A stretch of DNA of 41,064 nt, from contig JAIDQQ010000005.1 of assembly GCA_029062165.1 (NCBI GenBank), positions 1 through 41,064 of the forward strand. The letters run 5' to 3'. Position 1 is the stretch's first letter. Each line of letters starts with the position of its first letter. Made by a program: the position numbers and the translations under genes. Origin of the DNA: Ruminococcus sp. Its GTDB lineage: Bacteria > Bacillota > Clostridia > Oscillospirales > Ruminococcaceae. Of this stretch, positions 33,723 to 41,064 are shown piece by piece. The notes under the pieces were generated by a model that was not told the DNA's origin, made no database searches, and saw only the letters and a list, made by a program, of their open reading frames with translations.

Positions 33723-33751
33723 AGTATAACACATATTTCCGGATTTGTCAA
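33723..33751 (-). promoter_or_regulatory. Sigma-A promoter of the NAD operon
   Basis: Minus strand TTGACA (33751-33746), 17-base spacer, TATACT (33728-33723), about 45 bases upstream of the Nudix gene. Confidence 0.85.
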
Positions 33752-33770
33752 GAGTTTTTTGAAAAAAATA

Positions 33771-33799
33771 AAAAAATCCCTCACAATAACGTAAGGGAT
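33771..33799 (-). terminator. Terminator after the 228-aa gene
   Basis: ATCCCT (33776-33781) and AGGGAT (33794-33799) pair; the minus-strand transcript then has a run of U. It separates the gene at 33808 from the NAD promoter. Confidence 0.7.
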
Positions 33800-33807
33800 A
33801 AAATATA

Positions 33808-34494
33808 TTAAAAAATCTGTTCTTCTGCTATGAATTTAAAATCTTCTGACTTGTCGATTTTATCTGTATTTTCTTTAATCCTCTGTATCATAACCGACAT
33901 TGCAAATTCATACAGTTCATCACAAAACTTGTAGTCTATACAAAAAAGCATTATACGTAAAGTTTTAATATCTGGTGTTATGTCATTATCATGACAGTAT
34001 ACACAGGTGTTATCTTCTGCTCCTGTATAATTACAATGTTCAATAACTTTCTGCACATCTTCCGGAGTGTAGGCATTTACAGAAAAATCCAATAAATCAT
34101 AATCATACATATAATCAATGAATAATCTTGAAACTTTTTCTTTGCGTTCAATTATTTTTTCAGAAATCCGGTCACCCCAGTAACATGAATACTGATAAAT
34201 AGTTTCTTTGGCGTGTTCGTAGTCATGGAAATTTATATACATTAATTCCTTGCTGTTATTGCGGTATAACTCCATGTACTTTATAATGCCGTTGCTGTCG
34301 TAAGTGACAGTAACAAATGGATTATCATTCAATGAATCCGCATATATAAGGACTTCCCTTTCATATTTCGGTACGATATATCTATATAAAATTCCACAAT
34401 CCGGATATTGCAGATAAATTGATTCCCCTCTGAAATATCTGATTTCTTCCGCTCTGAACGTACCCTCTTTATATTTCAATGGTATTATATGCAT
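33808..34494 (-). CDS. Uncharacterised 228-residue protein
   Basis: Starts MHIIPLKYKEGTFRAEEIRYF at ATG 34494, with CAGGAGG 6 bases upstream; a longer frame to 34566 runs back through the terminator hairpin and the CotH stop. No family is recognised. The N-terminal half (1-110) is beta-rich and resembles small DUF402-like barrels (FRGESIYLQYPDCGILYRY ... VTVTYDSNGIIKYMELYRN), which is a weak impression. The C-terminal half is helical with two Cys near the end of a loop (TCVYCHDND). It sits between two terminators and no promoter was found, so it may depend on read-through from the CotH gene. Confidence 0.65.
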   Translation of the reverse strand: MHIIPLKYKEGTFRAEEIRYFRGESIYLQYPDCGILYRYIVPKYEREVLIYADSLNDNPFVTVTYDSNGIIKYMELYRNNSKELMYINFHDYEHAKETIYQYSCYWGDRISEKIIERKEKVSRLFIDYMYDYDLLDFSVNAYTPEDVQKVIEHCNYTGAEDNTCVYCHDNDITPDIKTLRIMLFCIDYKFCDELYEFAMSVMIQRIKENTDKIDKSEDFKFIAEEQIF

Positions 34495-34504
34495 TTTAAC
34501 CTCC

Positions 34505-34544
34505 TGAAAAAACCTCCGACAGAATTTCTTCCGCCGGAGGTTTT
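34505..34544 (-). terminator. Terminator after the CotH gene
   Basis: AAAACCTCCG (34509-34518) and CGGAGGTTTT (34535-34544) form a 10-bp stem followed on the minus strand by U residues; it ends directly before the ribosome site of the next gene. Confidence 0.8.
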
Positions 34545-34562
34545 TATTATCGTGATTTATAA

Positions 34563-37367
34563 TCAATAGTTAAGAGTTACTGAAACAAGGTCACCGAGTC
34601 CCCAGTAATTGTAAAGCATAATAACGTCCTGTGGATTGCTTATATCGAATTTTACAACGCCGTCTTTCATTTCGGTCTGCTGAACGGAATGACTTTCATT
34701 CCAGCACTGACCGAGTACGAGACATCCGCTACCCCATGCGATGCTGTCCTTGAATTTAAGTTCAACAGACTTGATATTTTTGTAATCGTAATCAGCGAGT
34801 GAATAAGCTGTACCATATTCTACATCTGTAAGAACAACACTCGAAGAATCAGACGGCTTCGGAGCAGGTTTGGTTGTTGTAGTCGTAGTAACCGGAGCTG
34901 TAGTAGTTGTCGTTGTGGTTGTAGTAGTGGTAGGCTTAGTTGTAGTCGTTGTTGTGGTAGTAGGCTTGGTTGTAGTTGTTGTAGTAGTAGGCTTGGTTGT
35001 AGTTGTAGTAGTAGGCTTGGTTGTGGTAGTTGTTGTAGTAGGCTTGGTTGTAGTTGTTGTAGTAGTAGGCTTGGTTGTGGTAGTTGTTGTAGTAGGCTTG
35101 GTTGTGGTAGTTGTTGTAGTAGGCTTGGTTGTAGTCGTTGTTGTGGTAGTAGGTTTGGTTGTAGTTGTAGTCGTTGTTGTGGTGGTAGTGGTTGTTGTAG
35201 TCGTTGTTGTGGTGGTAGTGGTTGTAGTAGTCGTTGTTGTTGTAGGTGCTGTAGTGGTAGTTGTTGTAGTAACTTCTTCCTTATTGCCTGAATTTTCGCC
35301 CTCATAAGTAACGACACTTACAAAATTGGAGCAGGAGAAGTATTCAGTATCCATACTGCCCTTGCCGTAAACCTGAACAACATTTTTTGTACCGGTTTCG
35401 CTTGTCATGTACTCTGCCGGTACAGTTACAGTTGCCATACCGTTTTCAGTCTTGACTGTATCAATATATACGTTATTTACATAGAAATCCATGTAATTTG
35501 CTTCCCACGGATTATTTACTTTACCGGTAATAGTGAAATCCTTACCGGACTGTATTTTTCCGCCACCGGCAACTACGGATATGTCGTCTGCTTCGAGTTC
35601 TGTACCATCTGCCCCCTGTACTGACACTTTAAGATTATCGCTTACAGTACCTTCAAGGCTTCTGATTATGCTGTTTTCTGTAGCAAACTGTTCGTCAAGC
35701 CAGCCGATACGCTTGTTAATCCATGTAATCATAGTATCGAATGACGATTCAAATTCAGTATCTTTCCACTTAGCGTCATCAGCCTTGGCGGAGGCGTATA
35801 TTTCATTGTAAAGCTGATTTACATAGCTGTCCGGATTAGAAGTGTCAAAATATTCAAGAATAGTATCACGGTTATTCCAGTAAAATTCCTGTTCCTTGAT
35901 TGCAAAGTAGTTATTCTTGCCGACTTCATAGAACCATCTTCCAGCCCACTGACCCTGATTAATCCACTTATTGTAATCGAGTGTAGGCCAGCCAGGAATT
36001 TCATTACCTAATGCCCAGTCGAAATCCCATACAGGACCGAATTTCAGTTCATTTTCGTCGAGATACAGATAGTTACTTCTGTGACCTATTTCATTCATGA
36101 AAGTCATGCCGATAGTCCAGTAGCCAAGAAGTGATTCCATGTCACAGAGTTCATTGAAACCTATCTTTTCGCCGTCGATAGTGGTACTGCCGGTCTTACT
36201 GTAGACAGCGTTTTCAAAATTCTGGAGATATGTTTTTACATTGTTCATCATCTCGTCGTTAGTAGCGGTAAATTCCGGCTTTACAACGGATAACTGTACA
36301 TTATTTTTAGTCTTAAGGTTGGACGGGTCCTGACCTGCGTCAACAGTCATTTCAAAGAGGTAACCGGCATTATTTTCAATTTTTTCACGGAGTAAATCCC
36401 AGTCAGCGTATACGGAAGCAACATCATATGAAGTACCCTCAAATTCAACGATACCTGTTGACATCCAGCCGAGATTTTCTTTCATGTAGTCTTCGAGACG
36501 TGATTTAAATTCCTTATCCTTTATGCCCAGCGACTTATAAACCGCACTTGCAGCATCTTCGGCGGAGTTTTCAAAATCGAATATATCAACACGGTTTTCG
36601 TCAATTCTTATGTGTTCGCAGAACTGGTAGTTGCCCTGATATTCGCCATTTACGACAACATCAACAAATACCGTATCCATAGATAATTCACCGATAGCCT
36701 TTGCAACTGCTCCGGCAATAGTATTTCTCATGAAAGTACCGTCCATATGATTAGCCATAAGAACCCAGTGTTTATTCTTACCCATACCGAACATATCGGT
36801 TTTGCTGTCGAGTTTGAGTTTATAAGGTTTTTTGGAGAGACCCCATGTGGAACTTCCACGACCTTTTATTTCAATAGCACCGTCGTAAAGCTGTTTAGCC
36901 TTGCTGTACTGGCTGTTGCCCTGAACTTTCATGGTAGCGTCATAATAGGTATCATGACTTGCAGACCAGTTCATTTTATGGAAGTCCGGACAGTCAATAT
37001 AGAGTACAGGAAGATTACTGCAATACATGGACTGGCTTGCGACTACCTGACCATCTGAAACGACATCAACTTTCACGAACTTTTCAAGGTCATTTTCGGA
37101 AATTATGTAGGTATTTTCTGTAGAGACTTCTTCACCGTCAACGTACCATACGAGAGAATAATTTTCAATGCCAGAAACTGTCACATTCATTTCCTCACCG
37201 GCGGAGGCGTACTGGTTATTGAACGATACGGAAATTTCTTCTACTGCCTCAACGGTTGCAACTTCATTATCCGTAGCACTTGTTGACATGACAGCGGTCA
37301 TGCCTGTAGATGATACCATAAGTATAGATGCAAGCATAGCAGACATAACACGATATTTTTTATTCAT
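34563..37367 (-). CDS. Secreted CotH-kinase family protein with long Thr/Pro linker and C-terminal beta domain
   Basis: 934 residues. Signal peptide about 1-32. An Ig-like module (about 45-118, SFNNQYASAGEEMNVTVSG) precedes a CotH kinase domain (about 125-560): GRGSSTWGLSKKPYKLKL, NKHWVLMANHMDGTFMRN, VVVNGEYQGNYQFCEHI, and LKFGPVWDFDWALGN with the metal-binding Asp residues. CotH proteins are secreted protein kinases known from spore coats; many occur in cellulosomal Ruminococci with unknown targets. A second beta domain (570-690) leads to a linker of about 137 residues (697-833) made of Thr runs and KP, then a 100-residue C-terminal domain (835-934) that looks like a carbohydrate-binding module. 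No dockerin is present. ATG 37367 follows AGAAGG. Confidence 0.9.
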   Translation of the reverse strand: MNKKYRVMSAMLASILMVSSTGMTAVMSTSATDNEVATVEAVEEISVSFNNQYASAGEEMNVTVSGIENYSLVWYVDGEEVSTENTYIISENDLEKFVKVDVVSDGQVVASQSMYCSNLPVLYIDCPDFHKMNWSASHDTYYDATMKVQGNSQYSKAKQLYDGAIEIKGRGSSTWGLSKKPYKLKLDSKTDMFGMGKNKHWVLMANHMDGTFMRNTIAGAVAKAIGELSMDTVFVDVVVNGEYQGNYQFCEHIRIDENRVDIFDFENSAEDAASAVYKSLGIKDKEFKSRLEDYMKENLGWMSTGIVEFEGTSYDVASVYADWDLLREKIENNAGYLFEMTVDAGQDPSNLKTKNNVQLSVVKPEFTATNDEMMNNVKTYLQNFENAVYSKTGSTTIDGEKIGFNELCDMESLLGYWTIGMTFMNEIGHRSNYLYLDENELKFGPVWDFDWALGNEIPGWPTLDYNKWINQGQWAGRWFYEVGKNNYFAIKEQEFYWNNRDTILEYFDTSNPDSYVNQLYNEIYASAKADDAKWKDTEFESSFDTMITWINKRIGWLDEQFATENSIIRSLEGTVSDNLKVSVQGADGTELEADDISVVAGGGKIQSGKDFTITGKVNNPWEANYMDFYVNNVYIDTVKTENGMATVTVPAEYMTSETGTKNVVQVYGKGSMDTEYFSCSNFVSVVTYEGENSGNKEEVTTTTTTTAPTTTTTTTTTTTTTTTTTTTTTTTTTTTTTKPTTTTTTTTKPTTTTTTTKPTTTTTTTKPTTTTTTTKPTTTTTTTKPTTTTTTKPTTTTTTTKPTTTTTTTTKPTTTTTTTTTTTAPVTTTTTTKPAPKPSDSSSVVLTDVEYGTAYSLADYDYKNIKSVELKFKDSIAWGSGCLVLGQCWNESHSVQQTEMKDGVVKFDISNPQDVIMLYNYWGLGDLVSVTLNY
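34870..35275 (-). repeat. Thr/Lys-Pro coding repeat in the CotH linker
   Basis: A low-complexity region of GTT/GTA/GTG triplets on the plus strand encoding Thr runs on the minus strand, interrupted about ten times by AGGCTTGG-type units encoding Lys-Pro. Units of 24-30 bases repeat near-identically between about 34930 and 35165, making length change by slippage likely. Confidence 0.85.
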
Positions 37368-37407
37368 AAATTAACCTTCTTTCTGAAAGATTTATTAGAT
37401 TGTCTAT

Positions 37408-37436
37408 ATTATACACTATTTTCACTGAAAAGTCAA
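37408..37436 (-). promoter_or_regulatory. Sigma-A promoter of the CotH gene
   Basis: Minus strand TTGACT (37436-37431), 17-base spacer, TATAAT (37413-37408), about 40 bases upstream of the start codon. Confidence 0.85.
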
Positions 37437-37500
37437 GTATTTTTGAAAAATTTTTCTTAAAAATTTGAAATTTTTTTCTGATAAGGATTATTCCGGAAAC

Positions 37501-37530
37501 AAAAAAACTCTCTGTATTTCTACAGAGAGT
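37501..37530 (-). terminator. Terminator after the dockerin protein gene
   Basis: ACTCTCTGTA (37507-37516) and TACAGAGAGT (37521-37530) form a perfect 10-bp stem with a 4-base loop; the minus-strand transcript continues with seven U. Confidence 0.9.
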
Positions 37531-37548
37531 ATAATTTTTTAATTCAGC

Positions 37549-38736
37549 TTATAATTTACTTAGCTGTTCGGAAGTAATCGGTAAATCGCTTGCATTAAGT
37601 AACTCTATGTTAATCATCTGTATGGCGAGTGAATCCATAGGGGTTAAACCGTCGCCCTTATTAACGACATCTGCTAATTCAGCACATTCAGGAGTAATTA
37701 CAAATTCAGCCGGATTTGCAAGAGCCTGCATAATCAGTACAGCGTCAGCGAGACTTAATTGACCGTCGCCGTTTGCGTCACCAAGAACTTTTCCGGCAGG
37801 AACTATAGTTGTATTAGTAGTCGGTCTTGTTGTTGTGGGAGCGGTTGTTATATATTTGTCATCGGATTTTTTCCATGTAAAGTAGAAATTTGTCTGTCGT
37901 GTACGAACAGAGTAACCATATTTGTCATATAAATAATAGCCGTCACAGAAATCTTCCCTTACCCTTAAACCTGACAATGCTTCTTCATATTCTTCAGGAA
38001 CGGCATTAAACTTAAAGCCAAAATATATCTCGTCATCTTCTGAATTGAAAGTTTCTTCTGTAGTAAATATTATAATATCAGTTTCAGATGTATTCCAGTT
38101 GCCGAGTGTCTCAACAGGTGTGAAACCTCCTTTTCCGTCGGGGGTCATTCTTGCAATTTCAAGGTCTATTCCCTGAATATGTTCCACTGGCATATCAGGT
38201 ATGGACATTGATGTATAGTCACGGAATATCACATTCCAGTCAACAGTTTTTGTTACAGGGAAATCTTCCCATACTTCGTAAGGTGGTTTATTTTCAAGAT
38301 GTATCAGATACGGATTATATGGGAGCGTCGGTAAATCAGAACCGAAATCATGTATGACGACAGAAGATTTGCCGAAATAGTTGTAATTTTCGGGTAGTTC
38401 GTCGATTTCAAGGTAATAATCACACGCAGTACTTACATCATCGCAGGTGATGTATGTCAGTTCTGTATCAGATGTAGTAAATTCTGCAATAGTGCGGACA
38501 TATTCACCTTGTGACCACGGTTCTTCCATAGTGGACGTGTGGTGTTTATACTCTACAAGGCGTGCATCAATTCCACCAACTAAAACATTGGAGTTGTACA
38601 TATCAACAACACTTACTTCAAAAGTATGGGAGTAGGTTTCAGGTTGTTCCTCGTCGACTGCATAACAGGCTATAGGCTGTATCGCCATAAGTGCCGACAG
38701 TGCAAGAGAAGTAATTAACTTTTTTGGTTTTTTCAT
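37549..38736 (-). CDS. Secreted dockerin protein with unknown N-terminal modules
   Basis: 395 residues. Signal peptide about 1-26 (cleavage after CYA). Residues 35-290 hold two beta-rich modules, each starting with a strand pair typical of Cna-B or transthyretin-like folds (HTFEVSVVDMYNSNVLVGG; DWNVIFRDYTSMSIPDMPV); no catalytic motif is visible. A short Thr/Pro linker (298-312) leads to a dockerin (about 318-382) with loops DANGDGQLSLAD and DVVNKGDGLTPMD. This dockerin is the same type as in the GH5 cellulase, so both should bind the same cohesin class. The N-terminal part may be structural or glycan-binding. ATG 38736 follows AAAGGATGG. Confidence 0.85.
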   Translation of the reverse strand: MKKPKKLITSLALSALMAIQPIACYAVDEEQPETYSHTFEVSVVDMYNSNVLVGGIDARLVEYKHHTSTMEEPWSQGEYVRTIAEFTTSDTELTYITCDDVSTACDYYLEIDELPENYNYFGKSSVVIHDFGSDLPTLPYNPYLIHLENKPPYEVWEDFPVTKTVDWNVIFRDYTSMSIPDMPVEHIQGIDLEIARMTPDGKGGFTPVETLGNWNTSETDIIIFTTEETFNSEDDEIYFGFKFNAVPEEYEEALSGLRVREDFCDGYYLYDKYGYSVRTRQTNFYFTWKKSDDKYITTAPTTTRPTTNTTIVPAGKVLGDANGDGQLSLADAVLIMQALANPAEFVITPECAELADVVNKGDGLTPMDSLAIQMINIELLNASDLPITSEQLSKL

Positions 38737-38808
38737 TAAAGACCATCCTTTCAGTATAAAATTTTTTTCATGTTTGATTACTAATTCTGTTTATCTATCT
38801 GTGATATG

Positions 38809-38837
38809 ATTATATCATAAAAACTGCCGTTTGTCAA
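38809..38837 (-). promoter_or_regulatory. Sigma-A promoter of the dockerin protein gene
   Basis: Minus strand TTGACA (38837-38832), 17-base spacer, TATAAT (38814-38809): full consensus. Confidence 0.88.
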
Positions 38838-38886
38838 GAGTTTTTGTAAAAAAAATAATTAATATATTTTCCGTAAAAACCAGTCA

Positions 38887-38915
38887 TTGACTTAATTTAT
38901 ATATTATGTTATAAT
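38887..38915 (+). promoter_or_regulatory. Sigma-A promoter of the GDPD gene
   Basis: TTGACT (38887-38892), 17-base spacer, TATAAT (38910-38915). The transcript should start near 38922, leaving a leader of about 24 bases before the ATA codon at 38946. Confidence 0.85.
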
Positions 38916-38945
38916 TTCTGTATTATCATAAAAGGAGCGGTTCAT

Positions 38946-40772
38946 ATAAAAACAGTAAAAAAATTTTTCAAATCCGCAGGAGTATTTATAAAAGCGTTTC
39001 CGCATTTTGTGGTTTTTGAACTGCTTGCGAAACTTTTTCTTGTGTCTATAGGTGCGCCGATAATGGCATACATATTAAAGTATACTATGAAGGCTTCCGG
39101 CGTGACGTATCTTTCAGATGAAAATCTTCTTATATATCTGCAACATCCGGCGACTATATCGGCATTTATAGTACTTATTTTCTGTGTAGCGTTTTTTACG
39201 TTCGTGGAACTCTCCGCACTGGCGGTATGTTTTGCCTGTCATAGCCGACGGCAGAAAATAACAGTCGGCGGAATGTTCACAGCCGGACTTAAAGCATTCA
39301 AAAAGGCGTTCAGAGGTACTGGAATACCACGTTTTCTGATATTCATGCTTTTCATGCCGATAGTACAGTTTACATTCGCTTCCGGACAGTTTTTAGCACC
39401 GTTAATGCCGATAGTCCGGACTATCTTCAAATCCGTAAGCAATACTGCCGGAATAGTCGCATATATACTGATACAGATATTATTTATAATTCTTATAGTC
39501 GATAAAAGTTATAGTCTGCATTATCTCGTACTTACTGAAAACAAATTCGGAGAATGCATTAAAAAAAGCAAGCAGATTATGTATAAAAATAAATTCCGTA
39601 TGGCATTATCGCTACTTTTCTGGAGCGTGTCTATGCTTGCATTCAGTGCGGTGGTTACTTTCGGAATGGCATTTATAATAGTATTCATAGTGAAAGGTTT
39701 TTCCGAACCTGTAAGGGCATTCCGGACAGCTTTGAAAGTACTTAAATATGCCGGTCAGATTTTCGGAATACTTTCGTCATTTCTGTCAGTACCGGCTGTC
39801 ATGTGCTGGATAACTCAACATTTTTTCTACGATATTGAAGAATCAGAAAAAATAATCATTCAGGATTTCCGCAACAACAACATGAGGACTTCCACACGGA
39901 TAGTAATAACTGCTGTACTTATTGTTTCCGCCGGACTTCTCAACATTACCTACATAAAAGCCATATATACCGGAAATCTTAATCTTAATACCGGAATCCT
40001 TACGAAAACACAGATTACCGCACACCGTGGTTACTCGACTGTTGCACCGGAAAATACCTTACCTGCATTTGAAGAAGCCGTCGAAATCGGTGCGGATTAC
40101 ATAGAACTTGACGTACAACTGACCGCAGATGACCAGTTAGTAGTATTTCACGACAAGACTATTGAACGCACTACCGACGGTACAGGCGAACTAAGTACAA
40201 TGACTTACGACGAATTACAGAAACTCTCCGCAGGAAAGTGGTTCAGTAATGACGGACGTTTTGACGACGTTAAAATATCATTGCTTTCGGAAGTTCTCGA
40301 AACAGTCGGCGACGATATACTTCTTAACATAGAAATCAAGAATCACGGCGACGTCAGAAAGACTGCTGAAAAAACCGTCGAGGTGATAGAGGAATACAAT
40401 ATAGAACGTTCATGTTATATTACATCTTTTTCGTATACTGCTTTAAAGACCGTCAAGAAAATAAATCCTAAAATAAAGACAGGTATTATTGCAAACGTTG
40501 CTACTTCGACTTCATTTTCACAGCTACGTTACATAGATGCCGTAAGTCTCAACTATATATTCGTAAATTCAAGCATAGTCAACATGGCACATCAGAACGG
40601 CAAGCGTGTATTTGTCTGGACTGTAGACAGAAAATCAGATATTCAGCATATGGTGGCTATGGGTGTTGACAATATCATTACAAACCGTCCGGACAGGGCA
40701 TACGATATTATCACTTCAAACAGTTTAGGCGATACTGTACTTAAGATTCTTGAAAATATTTTCGGTTCATGA
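38946..40772 (+). CDS. Membrane glycerophosphodiester phosphodiesterase with apparent ATA start
   Basis: 608 residues if started at ATA 38946. The N-terminal 350 residues carry about seven membrane helices (glycerophosphoryl-diester phosphodiesterase membrane domain). The catalytic GDPD domain follows (about 357-600): ITAHRGYSTVAPENTLPAF with the catalytic His, ADYIELDVQLT with Glu/Asp, and VVFHDKTIERTTDGTG with the second His. It hydrolyses glycerophosphodiesters, perhaps lipid or teichoic-acid linkages. The frame is open to the ATA, which lies 8 bases after AAAGGAG and 31 bases after a strong -10 box; the encoded KTVKKFFKSAG is a typical basic N-terminus. No ATG, GTG or TTG fits; the first GTG at 39009 has no ribosome site and would cut 21 residues. 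Confidence 0.9.
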   Translation: MKTVKKFFKSAGVFIKAFPHFVVFELLAKLFLVSIGAPIMAYILKYTMKASGVTYLSDENLLIYLQHPATISAFIVLIFCVAFFTFVELSALAVCFACHSRRQKITVGGMFTAGLKAFKKAFRGTGIPRFLIFMLFMPIVQFTFASGQFLAPLMPIVRTIFKSVSNTAGIVAYILIQILFIILIVDKSYSLHYLVLTENKFGECIKKSKQIMYKNKFRMALSLLFWSVSMLAFSAVVTFGMAFIIVFIVKGFSEPVRAFRTALKVLKYAGQIFGILSSFLSVPAVMCWITQHFFYDIEESEKIIIQDFRNNNMRTSTRIVITAVLIVSAGLLNITYIKAIYTGNLNLNTGILTKTQITAHRGYSTVAPENTLPAFEEAVEIGADYIELDVQLTADDQLVVFHDKTIERTTDGTGELSTMTYDELQKLSAGKWFSNDGRFDDVKISLLSEVLETVGDDILLNIEIKNHGDVRKTAEKTVEVIEEYNIERSCYITSFSYTALKTVKKINPKIKTGIIANVATSTSFSQLRYIDAVSLNYIFVNSSIVNMAHQNGKRVFVWTVDRKSDIQHMVAMGVDNIITNRPDRAYDIITSNSLGDTVLKILENIFGS

Positions 40773-40848
40773 TGTATATTTTCCGGAAATATGACATATA
40801 ATATTATCAGAAAAGTGATTCCGATTACTTCTCCGACTTCTTTTTTCA

Positions 40849-40884
40849 AAGCAGATTTCTTTATATGGAAATCTGCTTCTTTTT
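40849..40884 (+). terminator. Terminator after the GDPD gene
   Basis: AAGCAGATTTC (40849-40859) and GAAATCTGCTT (40868-40878) form an 11-bp stem with an 8-base loop followed by CTTTTT. Confidence 0.88.
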
Positions 40885-40966
40885 GTTTAATCCATACCAA
40901 TTTTTTTGACAATGTTTTAACACTTTGTTTATAAAATAGAAATTATATACATTTTCTATAAATCCC

Positions 40967-40992
40967 TTGACTTTTTTTTTTTTTGTTATAAT
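40967..40992 (+). promoter_or_regulatory. Promoter-like element with a poly-T spacer
   Basis: TTGACT (40967-40972) and TATAAT (40987-40992) are separated by only 14 bases, of which the first 12 are T. The other promoters in this window mostly have 17-base spacers. No coding region is visible after it before the window ends; between 40885 and 41033 I see nothing else. Confidence 0.4.
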
Positions 40993-41033
40993 TAACCGAA
41001 AAATTTTATACGTAGGTTTAAAATGAATTGATA

Positions 41034-41060
41034 TTATAAACATATCCGAGCCCACGACAC
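41034..41060. other. Probable Nextera adapter remnant at contig end
   Basis: The 27 bases agree at 24 positions with the reverse complement of the Nextera transposase read-2 adapter (it contains TCCGAGCCCACGA uninterrupted); mismatches at 41039, 41044 and 41058. The final bases GCAG would be index or noise. This is recognition from memory of the adapter, and it suggests the last 30 or so bases are not genomic. Confidence 0.75.
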
Positions 41061-41064
41061 GCAG

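Noticed and set aside
34930..35170. Regularly repeated units that could look like a CRISPR array
   Set aside because: Units are 24-30 bases without unique spacers and are in frame with a protein linker; no cas genes are present.
34870..35307. Open frame encoding almost only Val on the plus strand, and a Leu/Gln/Pro-rich frame on the minus strand
   Set aside because: Both are shadows of the Thr-rich linker of the CotH gene; no ribosome site and no plausible protein.

Overview
The window looks like part of a chromosomal contig from a low-GC, cellulosome-bearing Ruminococcus-type member of the Bacillota (Oscillospiraceae). The taxonomic call is inference from gene content. Three secreted proteins carry C-terminal dockerins (a GH5 cellulase, an SGNH hydrolase and an unknown protein), and there is a CotH-kinase protein with a long Thr/Pro linker. 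The left edge holds the C-terminal part of the sporulation regulator SpoVT, and promoters are canonical sigma-A type with 17-bp spacers and AGGAGG-like ribosome sites. No mobile element, CRISPR array, tRNA or rRNA was recognised.

Layout. 1-435: SpoVT (partial). 481-2592 (-): a toxin-less immunity-type array ending in a tandem SMI1/KNR4 duplication. 2695-6505 (-): a Cthe_2159-like beta-helix lipoprotein and a PP2C phosphatase with an extra C-terminal domain. 6626-9042 (-): an MBOAT/SGNH pair, probably for O-acylation of an envelope polymer. 9274-13675 (-): two M16 proteins, lgt and folD in one overlapping operon. 13889-16456 (+): dockerin-SGNH hydrolase and a DUF3810 membrane metallopeptidase. 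16518-18410 (-): GH5 cellulase. 18498-21138 (-): NahK/APH-like kinase, nucleotidyltransferase, Vat-like acetyltransferase and a small protein. 21225-23689 (-): ACT protein, UPF0210 protein, DUF5680 protein and an unknown. 23831-28794 (+): PHP phosphatase, Lrp regulator, aminotransferase, ispE, a lipoprotein and two immunity-type genes. 28880-33678 (-): an NAD salvage operon (Nudix/NrtR-like, nicotinamidase, PRPP-synthetase-like, PH-like unknown, NAMPT/NadV-like, nadE). 33808-38736 (-): unknown gene, CotH protein, dockerin protein. 38946-40772 (+): membrane glycerophosphodiester phosphodiesterase. The last bases resemble Nextera adapter.

Most interesting points. (1) Two genes, the kinase (start 19403) and the GDPD (start 38946), have well-placed ribosome sites and family-consistent N-termini but an ATA codon where ATG should be; the Nudix gene is ambiguous between GTG and ATT. 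In the kinase, one G-to-A change in an ATGA stop/start overlap would explain the ATA while keeping the upstream stop. (2) The NAD operon pairs a PRPP-synthetase homologue with a NAMPT homologue, the architecture also used by phage NARP1 NAD-reconstitution systems, together with a nicotinamidase and a Nudix protein. (3) Immunity-type genes without visible toxins sit at three places, and a PP2C protein carries a possibly related C-terminal domain. (4) Two different dockerin types occur among the secreted proteins.
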